Below, piece by piece: positions 53,367 to 63,466 of a DNA stretch of 64,000 nucleotides (positions are counted from its first letter, which is position 1; the number at the start of each line of letters is the position of its first letter). The stretch covers positions 62,001 through 126,000 of the forward strand of contig NZ_CALPCE010000001.1 of the NCBI RefSeq assembly GCF_943192945.1. The letters are read 5' to 3'. This DNA comes from Anaerocaecibacter muris. GTDB lineage: Bacteria; Bacillota; Clostridia; Christensenellales; Pumilibacteraceae. Both the position numbers and the translations under genes were made by a program. The notes under the pieces were generated by a model. It was not told where the DNA came from. It saw only the letters and a list, made by a program, of their open reading frames with translations, and did no database searches.

Positions 53367-54533
53367 ATGAACAGAATTATATCGTCGGAAAGCGTTACCG
53401 AAGGACACCCCGATAAAGTTTGCGATTACATTGCGGACGCTATTCTCGACGCCGCGCTCGAAAAGGACGAAAACAGCCGAATCGCTTGCGAGGTTTGCTG
53501 TGCGACGGGGCTTGCCGTCGTGCTCGGCGAGTTCGATACTCAAACCGATTTTATCGACGTACAAAAGATAGCGCGCGCGACCATTGCCGAGGTCGGCTAT
53601 ACCGACCCCGCGTTGGGCTTCGACGCGCGGACGTGCGCCGTGCTCAACTGCATTAACGGACAGTCGCCCGATATTTCGCGCGGGGTGTTGAGTTCGCTCG
53701 AATCGCGCAGCGGCGAAACGTCGAGCGAGTACGACCGCACGGGCGCGGGCGATCAGGGTATGATGTTCGGGTATGCCTGTTCGGAAACGGACGAGCTTAT
53801 GCCCATGCCGATAACGCTGTCGCACGCGCTTACCAAACGGCTTGCCGAAGTGCGCAAGAGCGGGGAGCTTGATTTTTTGCGTCCCGACGGCAAAGCCATG
53901 GTGTCGCTCGCTTACGAGAACGGCGTGCCTGTCGGCGTTAAGACGGTTGTCGTGTCCGCGCAACACGCGCCCGACGCGACCGAAAAACAGATACGCGACG
54001 GCATTATCGACTGCGTCGTCAAGCGCGTTATTCCCGATAAACTTTTGCGCGGCGCGGATATACTTATCAACCCGACGGGCAGGTTTGTCGTCGGCGGTCC
54101 CGCGGGCGACACGGGCGTTACGGGGCGCAAGATAATAGTAGATACTTACGGCGGCGCAATCCCGCACGGCGGCGGCGCGTTTTCGGGCAAGGACGCGTCC
54201 AAGGTGGATAGATCGGCTTCGTACTATGCTCGGTACGTTTGCAAAAACGTCGTTGCGGCGGGGCTTGCGGATAAAGCGTTGTTGCAGGTCGGTTACGCAA
54301 TCGGCAAGGCTCGACCGGTGTCGCTGTATATCGACACGTTCGGCACGGGCGACGATAAAAAAATACTCGATGCGGTGCAAAAGGTGTTTGACTTCCGACC
54401 TGCCGCCATATCGGACAAACTCGGACTTAAAAAACCTATATATAAGCGCACGACCAATTACGGGCATTTCGGCAAAGCCGACTTGCCGTGGGAACAGGTT
54501 GACAGTGCGGACAAACTAAAATCGGTGATGTGA
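53367..54533 (+). CDS. metK: S-adenosylmethionine synthetase
   Basis: 388 residues from ATG 53367, set by GGAGGAAC upstream; the longer open frame back to 53151 covers the promoter and is not coding. Makes SAM from methionine and ATP. Motifs: SVTEGHPDKVCDYIADAIL at the start, the GAGDQGMMFGYA loop, and GGGAFSGKDASKVDRSA with the phosphate-binding Lys. Full length. recD2 starts 1 nt after its stop. Confidence 0.97.
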   Translation: MNRIISSESVTEGHPDKVCDYIADAILDAALEKDENSRIACEVCCATGLAVVLGEFDTQTDFIDVQKIARATIAEVGYTDPALGFDARTCAVLNCINGQSPDISRGVLSSLESRSGETSSEYDRTGAGDQGMMFGYACSETDELMPMPITLSHALTKRLAEVRKSGELDFLRPDGKAMVSLAYENGVPVGVKTVVVSAQHAPDATEKQIRDGIIDCVVKRVIPDKLLRGADILINPTGRFVVGGPAGDTGVTGRKIIVDTYGGAIPHGGGAFSGKDASKVDRSASYYARYVCKNVVAAGLADKALLQVGYAIGKARPVSLYIDTFGTGDDKKILDAVQKVFDFRPAAISDKLGLKKPIYKRTTNYGHFGKADLPWEQVDSADKLKSVM

Positions 54534-54534
54534 T

Positions 54535-56706
54535 TTGGAACGGCTTGTCGGCTCGGTAGAGGAAATCAAGTTCCGCAACGACGAAAACGGTTGGACCGCG
54601 CTTGTACTCGACAGCGACGGTGATCCCGTTACCGTTTGCGGCACGCTCCCGCCCGTCACACCGGGCGACTGTTTGGAGCTTGACGGTGAATTTATAATTC
54701 ATCCGCGGTTCGGCGCGCAGTTTAAAGCGACGCGCGCGTCGGTCGCGCAACCGCATACCGTTTACGGCATAATAAGGTTTTTGGGATCGGGACTTATCGA
54801 GGGCGTGGGCGAAAAGACAGCCGCGCGCATAGTCGATAAGTTCGGCGACAAAGCGATAGAGATTATCGAGCGCGAGCCGGACAAACTCGCGCAGGTCAAG
54901 GGTATAAGCGTTGCGAAAGCGCGCAAGATTTCCGAACAGTTCGACGCGCTCCGCAATCAGCGCGAAGCGATAATGTTTTTGACGGGGTACGGCATTTCGG
55001 TCAATCTTGCGTTAAAGCTGTACAATGTGTACGGCGCGGCGACTGTTGCAACCGTCAAGACCAATCCTTATATCTTAATCGAGGACGTCGGCGGCGTGGG
55101 TTTTTTGACCGCCGATAAAATAGCGCAGTCCATGGGCATTGCCGCGTTGAGCGAGTTTCGCATGCGCGCGGGACTTTTGCACGCGCTTAAAACTTCGTGC
55201 GAAAAAGAGGGCAACACCTATCTCACGCGCGAACGACTGTTCGACGATGCGAAAAAACTGCTCTGCGAATACGACGACGATCTGCTTGACAAGGCGCTCG
55301 ACGCGTTGCTTGTCGCGCGCAAGGTCGTTATTCCGTTCGAGAGCGCGGTCATGACCGAGGGCATTTATCGCACGGAAAAAGCGGTCGCGGTAAAGATGGT
55401 GCGGCGCGTGGACGGCGCGGGCGCGGTGCTTCCCGATGTGGGGGCGATAATAGACAGGTTTGAAAATTCCAACGCCATCACCTTGCACGAAGCGCAACGC
55501 GACGCGGTTATAAAAGCCGTTGCGAGCGGCGCGTCCGTCATTACGGGCGGACCGGGGACGGGCAAAACGACCATCATAAACTGCATACTTTTCGTGCTCG
55601 ACGCGCTCAATCTTTCGGCGACGTTGCTCGCGCCTACGGGCAGAGCGGCAAAGCGCATAACGGAGGGGTGCGGCAGGGAGGCTTCCACTATCCACCGCGC
55701 CGTTTTGGGGCTGGACGAGGGCGCAAAGTTCGCTACAAACGCCGTCGTTGTGGACGAGTTCTCCATGGTCGATATTTTTCTGTTTAAAATGTTGCTCGAC
55801 AAGATGGACGATTCCACCAAACTGATAGTCGTCGGCGACGCCGATCAGTTGCCGTCGGTGGGCGCGGGAAACGTCTTGCGCGACCTTATAGACAGCGGGC
55901 TTGTGCCCGTAACGCGATTGTCGTTTATTTACCGTCAAGCGGAGACCAGTCGCATTGCGGTGAGCGCGCACGAAATAAACGCGGGGCGCATGCCCGAACT
56001 CGGCGCGCGCGATGGCGACTTTTTTTTCTTCCGCATGCGCACGCCGCAGGAAATAGCCGACATGACGGTGGAGCTTGCTACCACGCGCGTGACGGGATTT
56101 TGCGGTATAGAGCCGAGCCGTATTCAGGTAATAGCCGCGCTCAAAAACGGAGTGTGCGGCGTGCACAGTCTTAATGCCCGACTTCAAGCCGCGCTTAACG
56201 GCAACGCGCAAAAAAAATCGGTTGTCGGCGATATTACGTTCGCAACGGGCGACAGGGTAATGCACACCGTAAACAATTACGACATAGAGTGGTCGCGCGG
56301 CGGCGTGACGGGCAACGGCGTGTTCAACGGCGATATAGGCATTGTGTCGCATATATTTGAAACGGGCGAAATCGAAGTGGAGTTCGAGGACGGTCGGCGC
56401 GTGACGTATGCGGGCGACACAAAACGACAGTTAATACTGTCCTATGCCGTAACGGTGCACAAAAGCCAAGGTTGCGAGTTCGATTGCATTGTAATGCCCA
56501 TTGTCGCGGGGTCGCCCGTAATTATGACGCGCAATCTTTTGTATACGGCAATCACTCGCGCCAAAAAGATGGCGGTGCTTGTGGGCGACGAGTACAACGT
56601 AAAACGCATGGTGGACAACAATTACGTTGCGGAAAGGTTTTCCGCGCTTAAAATATTTATCGACGACGCCAAGTCGGGCATGCTCAAACTTTACGGCGAC
56701 GATTAA
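54535..56706 (+). CDS. recD2: RecD2-type SF1B DNA helicase
   Basis: 723 residues from TTG 54535, whose ribosome site GGTG lies inside the end of metK. N-terminal OB-like region, then tandem helix-hairpin-helix segments (LIEGVGEKTAARIVDKFG, VKGISVAKARKI), then the helicase core: Walker A GGPGTGKT (338-345), LAPTGRAAKR, VVDEFSMVD, GDADQLPSVGAG and the C-terminal VHKSQGCEFD. RecD2 acts in DNA repair without RecBC. The one-base gap to metK implies translational coupling. Confidence 0.95.
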   Translation: MERLVGSVEEIKFRNDENGWTALVLDSDGDPVTVCGTLPPVTPGDCLELDGEFIIHPRFGAQFKATRASVAQPHTVYGIIRFLGSGLIEGVGEKTAARIVDKFGDKAIEIIEREPDKLAQVKGISVAKARKISEQFDALRNQREAIMFLTGYGISVNLALKLYNVYGAATVATVKTNPYILIEDVGGVGFLTADKIAQSMGIAALSEFRMRAGLLHALKTSCEKEGNTYLTRERLFDDAKKLLCEYDDDLLDKALDALLVARKVVIPFESAVMTEGIYRTEKAVAVKMVRRVDGAGAVLPDVGAIIDRFENSNAITLHEAQRDAVIKAVASGASVITGGPGTGKTTIINCILFVLDALNLSATLLAPTGRAAKRITEGCGREASTIHRAVLGLDEGAKFATNAVVVDEFSMVDIFLFKMLLDKMDDSTKLIVVGDADQLPSVGAGNVLRDLIDSGLVPVTRLSFIYRQAETSRIAVSAHEINAGRMPELGARDGDFFFFRMRTPQEIADMTVELATTRVTGFCGIEPSRIQVIAALKNGVCGVHSLNARLQAALNGNAQKKSVVGDITFATGDRVMHTVNNYDIEWSRGGVTGNGVFNGDIGIVSHIFETGEIEVEFEDGRRVTYAGDTKRQLILSYAVTVHKSQGCEFDCIVMPIVAGSPVIMTRNLLYTAITRAKKMAVLVGDEYNVKRMVDNNYVAERFSALKIFIDDAKSGMLKLYGDD

Positions 56707-56792
56707 AGTCGGCGACGGGTTGCGGTTTGCTTGCAAAGCGCGGTTGCCGCGCGACGCATTATAAAAAATAACGCTCTTATCGGCGAGGAATT

Positions 56793-57659
56793 ATGACTAA
56801 CGAACAACAGCATTACGACAGGAAAAAACTTATAATACTGCGCGCGGCGCTTATAGCGATCGGCGCGGCACTGGGCGGCACTGCGCTCTGGCAGTATTTT
56901 GTTTACTATCCCGACGTGGTCAAGCGCGAATTTCGGATAGTTATAACCGTCGTGTCGTCGGCGGTGCTTGCGCTTATACTCGGACTGTCGGCAAAGCCGT
57001 TTTACAGACTGGGCGCGAGCGTTGCGGACAGCGTGCGCGCATTGCTGTCCGAGCTCGGCGCGAAGGGCGTTGCGGCCGTCGTTTTGGGGCTTATCGCGGC
57101 GGGCGCGGCGGCATACCTGACCGACGTTATTATACGCGACTTTTTGGATATTTGGGCGGTGCGTCTGCTCGCGGACGTGCTTGTGTATTTGCTTTTTGCC
57201 GCGCTCGGCTGTTACGGATTTACGCGCTGGCTCGTAGCCGATGAGGACGAAGCCGTGCCGCCGCCGCCCGATGCGGGCTATCTTTTGGCTGCGGACTGCT
57301 TCGGCGACGACAGAGTATTGACCGCGGCGGACGCGCTGATAAACGTCAAGGTGTGCGAGGGCGCGTATAAGGCAACTTGTTTGTTCGGCGATTCGGACGC
57401 CGTCAAACGGCTCGACAGCGTTGTAAGAAGCGGGTCGGCAAAGGTGTTGCGTTTCGGCAAGGATTTTGCGGATAGAGCGGAGTTCGTCGCGCTCGAAAAG
57501 CGGCTCGCGCAATCGAAGCGGCTTAAATACGTTTCGACCGAAAGCGACGCGGACGTCAAGTTGGACGCGTTCGCATTGCCCGTCGTGTCGGCGGCGGGAT
57601 ATGATAAAGCCCAAACCGCAGGCGAGGGCGGCGCGGACGATGAGTTAGGCTGCGAATAA
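56793..57659 (+). CDS. unknown four-helix membrane protein with cytosolic domain
   Basis: 288 residues. Helices at about 15-38, 48-66, 90-110 and 122-145, then a soluble C-terminal part (about 150-288) with AADCFGDDRVLTAADALINVKV and a Lys/Asp-rich end. The layout of four helices plus a cytosolic alpha/beta domain is like YacL PIN-TRAM proteins, but I cannot find the PIN acidic set or a TRAM domain. Ribosome site GCGAGGAA present. Follows recD2 by 86 nt. Confidence 0.7.
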   Translation: MTNEQQHYDRKKLIILRAALIAIGAALGGTALWQYFVYYPDVVKREFRIVITVVSSAVLALILGLSAKPFYRLGASVADSVRALLSELGAKGVAAVVLGLIAAGAAAYLTDVIIRDFLDIWAVRLLADVLVYLLFAALGCYGFTRWLVADEDEAVPPPPDAGYLLAADCFGDDRVLTAADALINVKVCEGAYKATCLFGDSDAVKRLDSVVRSGSAKVLRFGKDFADRAEFVALEKRLAQSKRLKYVSTESDADVKLDAFALPVVSAAGYDKAQTAGEGGADDELGCE

Positions 57660-57714
57660 TTTGCATAAATTTCGGCGCGCGGCGCGATTGACGGCGCAGG
57701 CGGGCGAATTATAA

Positions 57715-57743
57715 TTGACAAATTACTCGGATTGCTATATAAT
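57715..57743 (+). promoter_or_regulatory. consensus promoter before the MFS-like gene and fhs
   Basis: TTGACA (57715-57720), 17-bp spacer, TATAAT (57738-57743). Confidence 0.87.
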
Positions 57744-57773
57744 TTCGGTATACTGACTAATGCGGAGCGAGGC

Positions 57774-59144
57774 TTGGGTATAAGAGGCAAATACGAAAGC
57801 AAACTGCACAACATTGCGCTGTCGTGCGACGCGTTTACGACGGGCTATCTTGTCATGTGCCTGTTGTTTTTCGCGCCCTATGCCGCAACGTTCGGCGGTA
57901 AGCTCGTTATGTGGTTTTTGCCGATAGCCGCGCTTGTTCCGTTTGTAATAATGCCGCTTGTCTATATGCTTGTTCACCGCGCGGACTTTTTACTGTTCGG
58001 GCGGTATCATCTTATTATGCCGACCTCGGCGTTTATTTCCGCATTGTTTTTCGTCGTCGCGTTTTGCGCGCGGGGCAGGGGCGCGGCGGACGATTGTCTT
58101 ATATTTTTCGGCGTGCTCGTTTTTGCCGCGTCGATATTGATTTATCGATATTGCGCGTTTTCGGTGCGCGCGCGGCTGGGCAACGGTTCGCTTGGATTTT
58201 CGCCGCTGTCCGCATGTTTTTCGGCGGCGGGATCGGTGTCGGCAATCGCCGCATATTACGGATTTTTGTATTACGACCCGTCTACGGCGTTTTTAAACAC
58301 CGCATACGTGTTGAGCGCGGCGTGCGTTGTGCTTGCGCTCGCGCAATACCTTACGACATATTACGGCATACCGCGATTGGGCGGCAAGCGCGTGCAATCC
58401 GCTAAAAACGTGTTCCGCGCGCTGTTTTCGGGCTTGGACAAACGCGCGTATTTATCGGCGTTGTTCTTTCTCGCGGCGTTTGCTACAATCGCCGCGCTAA
58501 CCGTTTATTTCGCGTCGGCGGTCATTTTTGACATGTACAAAGCGGCGACTTGCGCGACGGTATTTGTCGCGTGCTATGCCGTCGGCATGCTCGCTTGCGA
58601 GCGGTACGTAAAGCACCGCAGTAAGGGCTTGTCGATTGCGGAACTGCTTTGCGCAACAGTCGCGGCGGGCTTGCTTATAGCCGTCGCGTTTATCGATTTT
58701 TCGCGCGCGACCGAAGCGTGCGTCATGATTGCCGCGGGCGTAACGGGCATAGGCGGCGCAATGGCTGTACGACAGACCCGACTTCGGTTTATTACAATCA
58801 AACCGCGCATTACGAGCGGCGTTATATTCGTGCTGTACGGACTGACTGCGTTTGCGGCGGTTGCCGTCGCGTTTTTGGTTGCGGCGGTCGTGACCGAGAT
58901 ACTGTACGCCGCGCCGTCTGTTACGGCGTTCGTGTACGGATTTGCCGCGGCGGGCGTGTTCGCCGTAGTCGCGTTCGCGCTGGCGGGAAAAAAGCGAGTA
59001 AACGCAGCGGACGCGCAAGGTCTGTCTTACGAGTACAATGCCGCGGACGCATGCTCGACGGAGCAACGCGGCGACGCGGACTTTTCGGATTCCGCGCAAT
59101 CAAATTTGTCAAACGGCGCAATCAGCGCATCGGATAAGGAGTAA
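57774..59144 (+). CDS. unknown 12-helix membrane protein (MFS-like)
   Basis: 456 residues from TTG 57774: GGAG 6 nt upstream and placed 30 nt behind the promoter, whereas the open frame itself runs back into the -10 box. About twelve hydrophobic helices over residues 20-420, in two halves joined by a basic loop (GIPRLGGKRVQSAKNVFRAL), the major-facilitator style; no family signature seen. It ends 2 nt before fhs and shares its transcript, so it may carry a one-carbon or related metabolite, but that is a guess. Confidence 0.7.
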   Translation: MGIRGKYESKLHNIALSCDAFTTGYLVMCLLFFAPYAATFGGKLVMWFLPIAALVPFVIMPLVYMLVHRADFLLFGRYHLIMPTSAFISALFFVVAFCARGRGAADDCLIFFGVLVFAASILIYRYCAFSVRARLGNGSLGFSPLSACFSAAGSVSAIAAYYGFLYYDPSTAFLNTAYVLSAACVVLALAQYLTTYYGIPRLGGKRVQSAKNVFRALFSGLDKRAYLSALFFLAAFATIAALTVYFASAVIFDMYKAATCATVFVACYAVGMLACERYVKHRSKGLSIAELLCATVAAGLLIAVAFIDFSRATEACVMIAAGVTGIGGAMAVRQTRLRFITIKPRITSGVIFVLYGLTAFAAVAVAFLVAAVVTEILYAAPSVTAFVYGFAAAGVFAVVAFALAGKKRVNAADAQGLSYEYNAADACSTEQRGDADFSDSAQSNLSNGAISASDKE

Positions 59145-59146
59145 TT

Positions 59147-60739
59147 ATGAAAACGGACATCGAAATCGCTTACGAAGCGCAACCCCTGCCCATCGAAGAG
59201 ATCGCGGCAAAACTCGGTATCAAGGACATTTACCGTTACGGAAATCTTGTCGCAAAGGTCAATCCCGTCGATAAGCCCAAGGCGAAGATAATTCTTGTCA
59301 CCGCGATTAACCCCACGCCCGCGGGCGAGGGCAAATCCACCGTGTCGATAGGACTTGCAGACGGGCTTAACAAGATAGGCAAAAAGACGGCGCTCGCACT
59401 GCGCGAACCGTCGCTCGGTCCCGTTTTCGGCATGAAAGGCGGCGCGACGGGCGGCGGCATGGCGCAAATCCTGCCCATGGACGACATCAACCTGCACTTT
59501 ACGGGCGACCTGCACGCAATAACCGCCGCGAACAACCTGTTGTGCGCAATGATAGACAACAGCCTGTATTTCGGCAACCCGCTCAAAATCGCAAAGGTAA
59601 CTTTTAACCGTTGCATGGACTGCAACGACAGAGCTTTGCGCAATATCGTCGTAAACGCCGGTTCGGGCGCGCGCGACGACGGGTTCAACATCACAGCCGC
59701 AAGCGAAGTCATGGCGACGCTTTGTCTTGCCGCCGACTTCGACGACCTCAAAGTGCGGCTCGGCAGAATTATTATCGGTTACGATTACGACGGCAAGCCC
59801 GTTACCGCGAGCGACCTCGAAGCTAACGAGGCGATGGCGGTATTGCTCAAAGACGCGGCGAAACCCAATCTTGTGCAAACGCTCGAAGGAACGCCCGCGT
59901 TCGTTCACGGCGGACCGTTCGCCAATATCGCGCACGGCTGTAACTCTGTTATTGCGACCAAGACGGCTGCGAGCTATGCCGATTACGTCGTTACCGAGGC
60001 GGGCTTCGGCGCTGACCTCGGCGCGGAAAAGTTTTACGATATTAAGTGCCGCACGTCGGGCATTGTTCCGTCGGCGACCGTGCTTGTCGCGACAATACGC
60101 GCGCTCAAATACGGCGGCGGAGGCGACCTCGCGAGCGGCATGGGTAACCTGTTAAAGCATATCGAAAACATCAAAAACGTGTTCGGACAAAGAACTGTCG
60201 TCGCCATAAACAGATTTACCGACGACACGGCGGAGGAAATAGAACAGGTCAAAGCGGCATGTGCGGCGTGCGGTGCGACGGCTGTTTTGTGCGAGTGCTG
60301 GGCAAAAGGCGGCGCGGGCGCGACCGACCTTGCCGAAGCGGTTGCAAAAGCCGCCGAGGGCAAAGCGACGCTCGGCTTTACTTACGACGATAAAGATACC
60401 GTCGTGGAAAAAGTGGAAAAGGTCGCTACCAAGATTTACGGCGCAAAGTCGGTCGTTTGGACAGCCAAAGCCAAAAAGAACCTCGAAAAAATGTTGCCGC
60501 TCGGCGTGGACAAACTGCCCGTGTGCGTTGCGAAAACACAGTACTCTTTATCCGACGATCCCAAAAAATTGGGCAGACCCGAAGGTTTTACGGTGACGGT
60601 GCGCGACGTGCAGTATCGCGCGGGCGCGGGCTTTGTCGTAGCCGTTGCGGGCGATATACTGCTCATGCCGGGGCTTCCCAAAAAACCGAACGCCGTCGGC
60701 ATGCGGATTAAAGACGGAAAAATAAGCGGATTGTTTTAA
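59147..60739 (+). CDS. fhs: formate-tetrahydrofolate ligase
   Basis: 530 residues (family usually about 555). Makes 10-formyl-THF from formate, THF and ATP; a key one-carbon entry in anaerobes. P-loop-like TPAGEGKST near residues 58-67, the signature SLGPVFGMKGGATGGG and the HFTGDLHAITAANNLL block, and later GADLGAEKFYDIKCR. AAGGAG 6 nt upstream. Coupled to the membrane protein before it. Confidence 0.97.
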   Translation: MKTDIEIAYEAQPLPIEEIAAKLGIKDIYRYGNLVAKVNPVDKPKAKIILVTAINPTPAGEGKSTVSIGLADGLNKIGKKTALALREPSLGPVFGMKGGATGGGMAQILPMDDINLHFTGDLHAITAANNLLCAMIDNSLYFGNPLKIAKVTFNRCMDCNDRALRNIVVNAGSGARDDGFNITAASEVMATLCLAADFDDLKVRLGRIIIGYDYDGKPVTASDLEANEAMAVLLKDAAKPNLVQTLEGTPAFVHGGPFANIAHGCNSVIATKTAASYADYVVTEAGFGADLGAEKFYDIKCRTSGIVPSATVLVATIRALKYGGGGDLASGMGNLLKHIENIKNVFGQRTVVAINRFTDDTAEEIEQVKAACAACGATAVLCECWAKGGAGATDLAEAVAKAAEGKATLGFTYDDKDTVVEKVEKVATKIYGAKSVVWTAKAKKNLEKMLPLGVDKLPVCVAKTQYSLSDDPKKLGRPEGFTVTVRDVQYRAGAGFVVAVAGDILLMPGLPKKPNAVGMRIKDGKISGLF

Positions 60740-60836
60740 TTATTCGCAATGCGCAAAATCGGATTGGAATTATAATTTTCGGTAGGCAAAAACGCTATCG
60801 GCGAGTCCGAACGGCATTGCGGAAAAAGGAGTTGTC

Positions 60837-62486
60837 ATGGACGATCTCGAAAGAAAAGCCCCCTCTAACTTCATAGAGGATATTATAGTAAACGACCTCG
60901 AAAGCGGCAAGGTGAAAAACGTGGTTATGCGTTTTCCGCCCGAGCCAAACGGCAGACTGCACATAGGTCACGCAAAAGCGGCGTGCTTCAACTTTTCCAC
61001 CGCGGCAAAATACGGCGGGAAGTGCAATCTTCGGTTTGACGACACCAACCCCGTCAAAGAGGACGCGGACTTTTGCGATCAGATTTTGTACGATATAAAC
61101 TGGCTCGGCTTTACGCCCGCGGGTGTGTTTTACGCGTCCGATTACTTCGAGTATATGCGCGACTGCGCCGTTACTCTGATTAAAAAGGGTTTGGCGTATG
61201 TGGACGAAAGCACGCCCGACGAAATTCGCGCAATGCGCGGCACGCTCACGGAAGCGGGGAAAAACTCGCCGTTCCGCAATCGCTCGGTCAAAGAGAATTT
61301 GTTGCTGTTCGACAAAATGCAGAGCGGCGGCGTGCCCGACGGCGGTATGGTGCTTCGCGCCAAAATAGATATGGCTTCGCCCAATATGAACATGCGCGAC
61401 CCCGTCGTTTACAGGGTGTTGCACACGCCGCACCACCGCACGGGCGACAAGTGGTGCGTGTATCCTATGTACGACTTTGCGCATCCGCTCGAAGACGCGT
61501 TGGAAGGCATTACGCACTCTTGCTGTTCGTTGGAATTCGAGGATCACCGTCCGCTTTACGACTGGTTCGTCGATAACTGCGACACCGAACACAAGCCGCG
61601 CCAAATCGAGTTCGCGCGGTTGAACATTACCGATACGGTAATGAGTAAAAGATATTTGAAACAGCTTGTGGACATCGGCGCGGTGGACGGCTGGGACGAC
61701 CCGCGCATGCCCACGTTGTCGGGACTTCGCCGTCGCGGCGTGCCCGCGCACGCAATAGTCGCGTTCTGCAACGAAGTGGGGCTGGCAAAGGCTGTCGGTA
61801 CCGTGGACGCGGCGCAGCTTTACGACTGTATACGCGACGAGCTTAACGCGCGCGCCAAGCGGTACATGGTTACGCCCGATCCCGTCGAGCTCGATATAGT
61901 CAATCTTCCCGCCGATTATTCGGAGGAAATAGAAGTCACGGAGGGCGGGGAATACAACGTTCCGCACCCCACGCCCATAGACCCGCCGACCAAGACGTCG
62001 CCCGTCGTCACGCGCAAAGTGCGCCTGTCGCCGCGGCTTTACGTCAATCGCGACGACTTTATGGTCGAACCGCCCAAGGGCTATCACAGGCTTGTGCCTA
62101 ACGGTTTGGCGCGGCTTAAAAATTCGTTTATCGTGCGTTGCGTGGGTTATGAAACGGACGACAGCGGCAAGGTTACGAAAATACTTTGCGAAAAGACGGA
62201 CGAGGTCAAGGCGAAAGGCGTTATTCAGTGGGTGGACAGGGATACAGCCGCGGATATTAAGATACGCTATCTTACGCCCGTTGTTCCCGACGGCGACGGC
62301 TCTATCGAGGAGCGCATTGACAAAAATTCGCTGTCCGTCGGCACCGCGAAAGCGGAAGCGGCGGTCAAGGATTTGCCTGTCGGCGAGGGCGTGCAGTTTT
62401 TCCGTATAGGGTATTTTGCGCGCGACGCAAAGTTCCCCGACGAATTCAATCGCGTCGTCGAGTTAAAGAGCAGTTACAAAGCATAG
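60837..62486 (+). CDS. glnS: glutaminyl-tRNA synthetase
   Basis: 549 residues. Class I catalytic core: HIGH motif at 42-45 (GRLHIGHAKA), MRFPPEPNG before it, and VMSKR as the KMSKS loop; two C-terminal anticodon-binding beta barrels follow. GlnS-specific blocks LEFEDHRPLYDWFVDN and RFDDTNPVKEDADF set it apart from GltX. Many Firmicutes use the indirect GatCAB route; a GlnS gene is typical of certain Clostridia lineages that received it laterally. AAAGGAG before ATG. No T-box in the 97-nt upstream gap. Confidence 0.96.
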   Translation: MDDLERKAPSNFIEDIIVNDLESGKVKNVVMRFPPEPNGRLHIGHAKAACFNFSTAAKYGGKCNLRFDDTNPVKEDADFCDQILYDINWLGFTPAGVFYASDYFEYMRDCAVTLIKKGLAYVDESTPDEIRAMRGTLTEAGKNSPFRNRSVKENLLLFDKMQSGGVPDGGMVLRAKIDMASPNMNMRDPVVYRVLHTPHHRTGDKWCVYPMYDFAHPLEDALEGITHSCCSLEFEDHRPLYDWFVDNCDTEHKPRQIEFARLNITDTVMSKRYLKQLVDIGAVDGWDDPRMPTLSGLRRRGVPAHAIVAFCNEVGLAKAVGTVDAAQLYDCIRDELNARAKRYMVTPDPVELDIVNLPADYSEEIEVTEGGEYNVPHPTPIDPPTKTSPVVTRKVRLSPRLYVNRDDFMVEPPKGYHRLVPNGLARLKNSFIVRCVGYETDDSGKVTKILCEKTDEVKAKGVIQWVDRDTAADIKIRYLTPVVPDGDGSIEERIDKNSLSVGTAKAEAAVKDLPVGEGVQFFRIGYFARDAKFPDEFNRVVELKSSYKA

Positions 62487-62517
62487 CTTGAAACACGGGC
62501 ATTAAAGGAGAAGCGGA

Positions 62518-63357
62518 ATGATGAAAATACTTGTTACGGGCGGAAGCGGATTTATAGGCAAAGCGTTTATCAAGCGTTGTCGCAAGCAGTTCGACATTGT
62601 CGCGCCCACGCACGAACAAATGGACTTAACCGACGCGCGGTCGGTTCAAAGGCAGTTCGCGGCGCAAAAATTCGACGCGGTCTTGCATCTCGCGGGGCTG
62701 TCGGAACGCGGTAAGCACGAAACGCTCGAAGCGGACAACCTAATAATGTTCAAAAATATCCAGTACATGGCTATCGCTCACGGCGTTAAAAAACTGATAA
62801 CCGTGGGCGAGGGCGTCGAGTTCGACCGCAGTCGTCCGATAATCGATTATACGGAGAGCATGTTCGGCAAGTACATACCGACCGACGGTTACGGGCTGGG
62901 CAGATACCTTATCAACCTGCTCGCGAGCAAGGACAAAATAACTACCGTCCTGCGCATTTTCAACGTGTACGGCGCGGGCGGCGGACTGACCCGTCCCATA
63001 AACAAAATAGTCGCGGCGGGCGCGCGCGGCAAAAAGCAAATCACCATCGATCGCGACAAAGTAGTCAGCGGAATTTCGGTGGACGACGCGGTTAAAGTCA
63101 TTGCCGAATTTTTGCGCGGCGACTATCCGCGCGGCGATTACAATCTTGTCGCGCCCGATAAAATGAGCTATGTGGAAATAGCCAAGGTAGTGCGGCGGCT
63201 TGTGCGCAAGGACGGCGGAAATATCGATATAATCGTAAAAAATACGACGCAGGACAACGAATACAGCGCGAGCAATCAAAAGTTGGCAAACACTTTGCCC
63301 GTGCGCATTACGTCCATGCAAAACGGCGTAAAAAAGCTGTACGAAGAACTTAAATAG
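62518..63357 (+). CDS. atypical NAD-dependent epimerase/dehydratase
   Basis: 279 residues; starts ATGATG with AAAGGAG upstream. Extended SDR fold: intact TGGSGFIG Rossmann motif (residues 8-15), Asp at the end of the second region (MDLTDA) and LHLAGLSERG. The catalytic Tyr is in YGLGR, where Lys is replaced by Arg, and the usual Ser/Thr strand reads ITVGEGVEF. So coenzyme should bind, but catalysis may be changed or absent. It follows glnS by 31 nt and is probably in its operon. Substrate unknown. Confidence 0.85.
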   Translation: MMKILVTGGSGFIGKAFIKRCRKQFDIVAPTHEQMDLTDARSVQRQFAAQKFDAVLHLAGLSERGKHETLEADNLIMFKNIQYMAIAHGVKKLITVGEGVEFDRSRPIIDYTESMFGKYIPTDGYGLGRYLINLLASKDKITTVLRIFNVYGAGGGLTRPINKIVAAGARGKKQITIDRDKVVSGISVDDAVKVIAEFLRGDYPRGDYNLVAPDKMSYVEIAKVVRRLVRKDGGNIDIIVKNTTQDNEYSASNQKLANTLPVRITSMQNGVKKLYEELK

Positions 63358-63466
63358 TATAACGGTTTGCCGTGTCGCGCGCGTTGTCGCGCGGTTGTAA
63401 ATAAAAAAACTGAAAGCGGCGCGCAGTAAGATGTAGCGCGGCGCGCATTGCATAAAGGAGTTTTAT

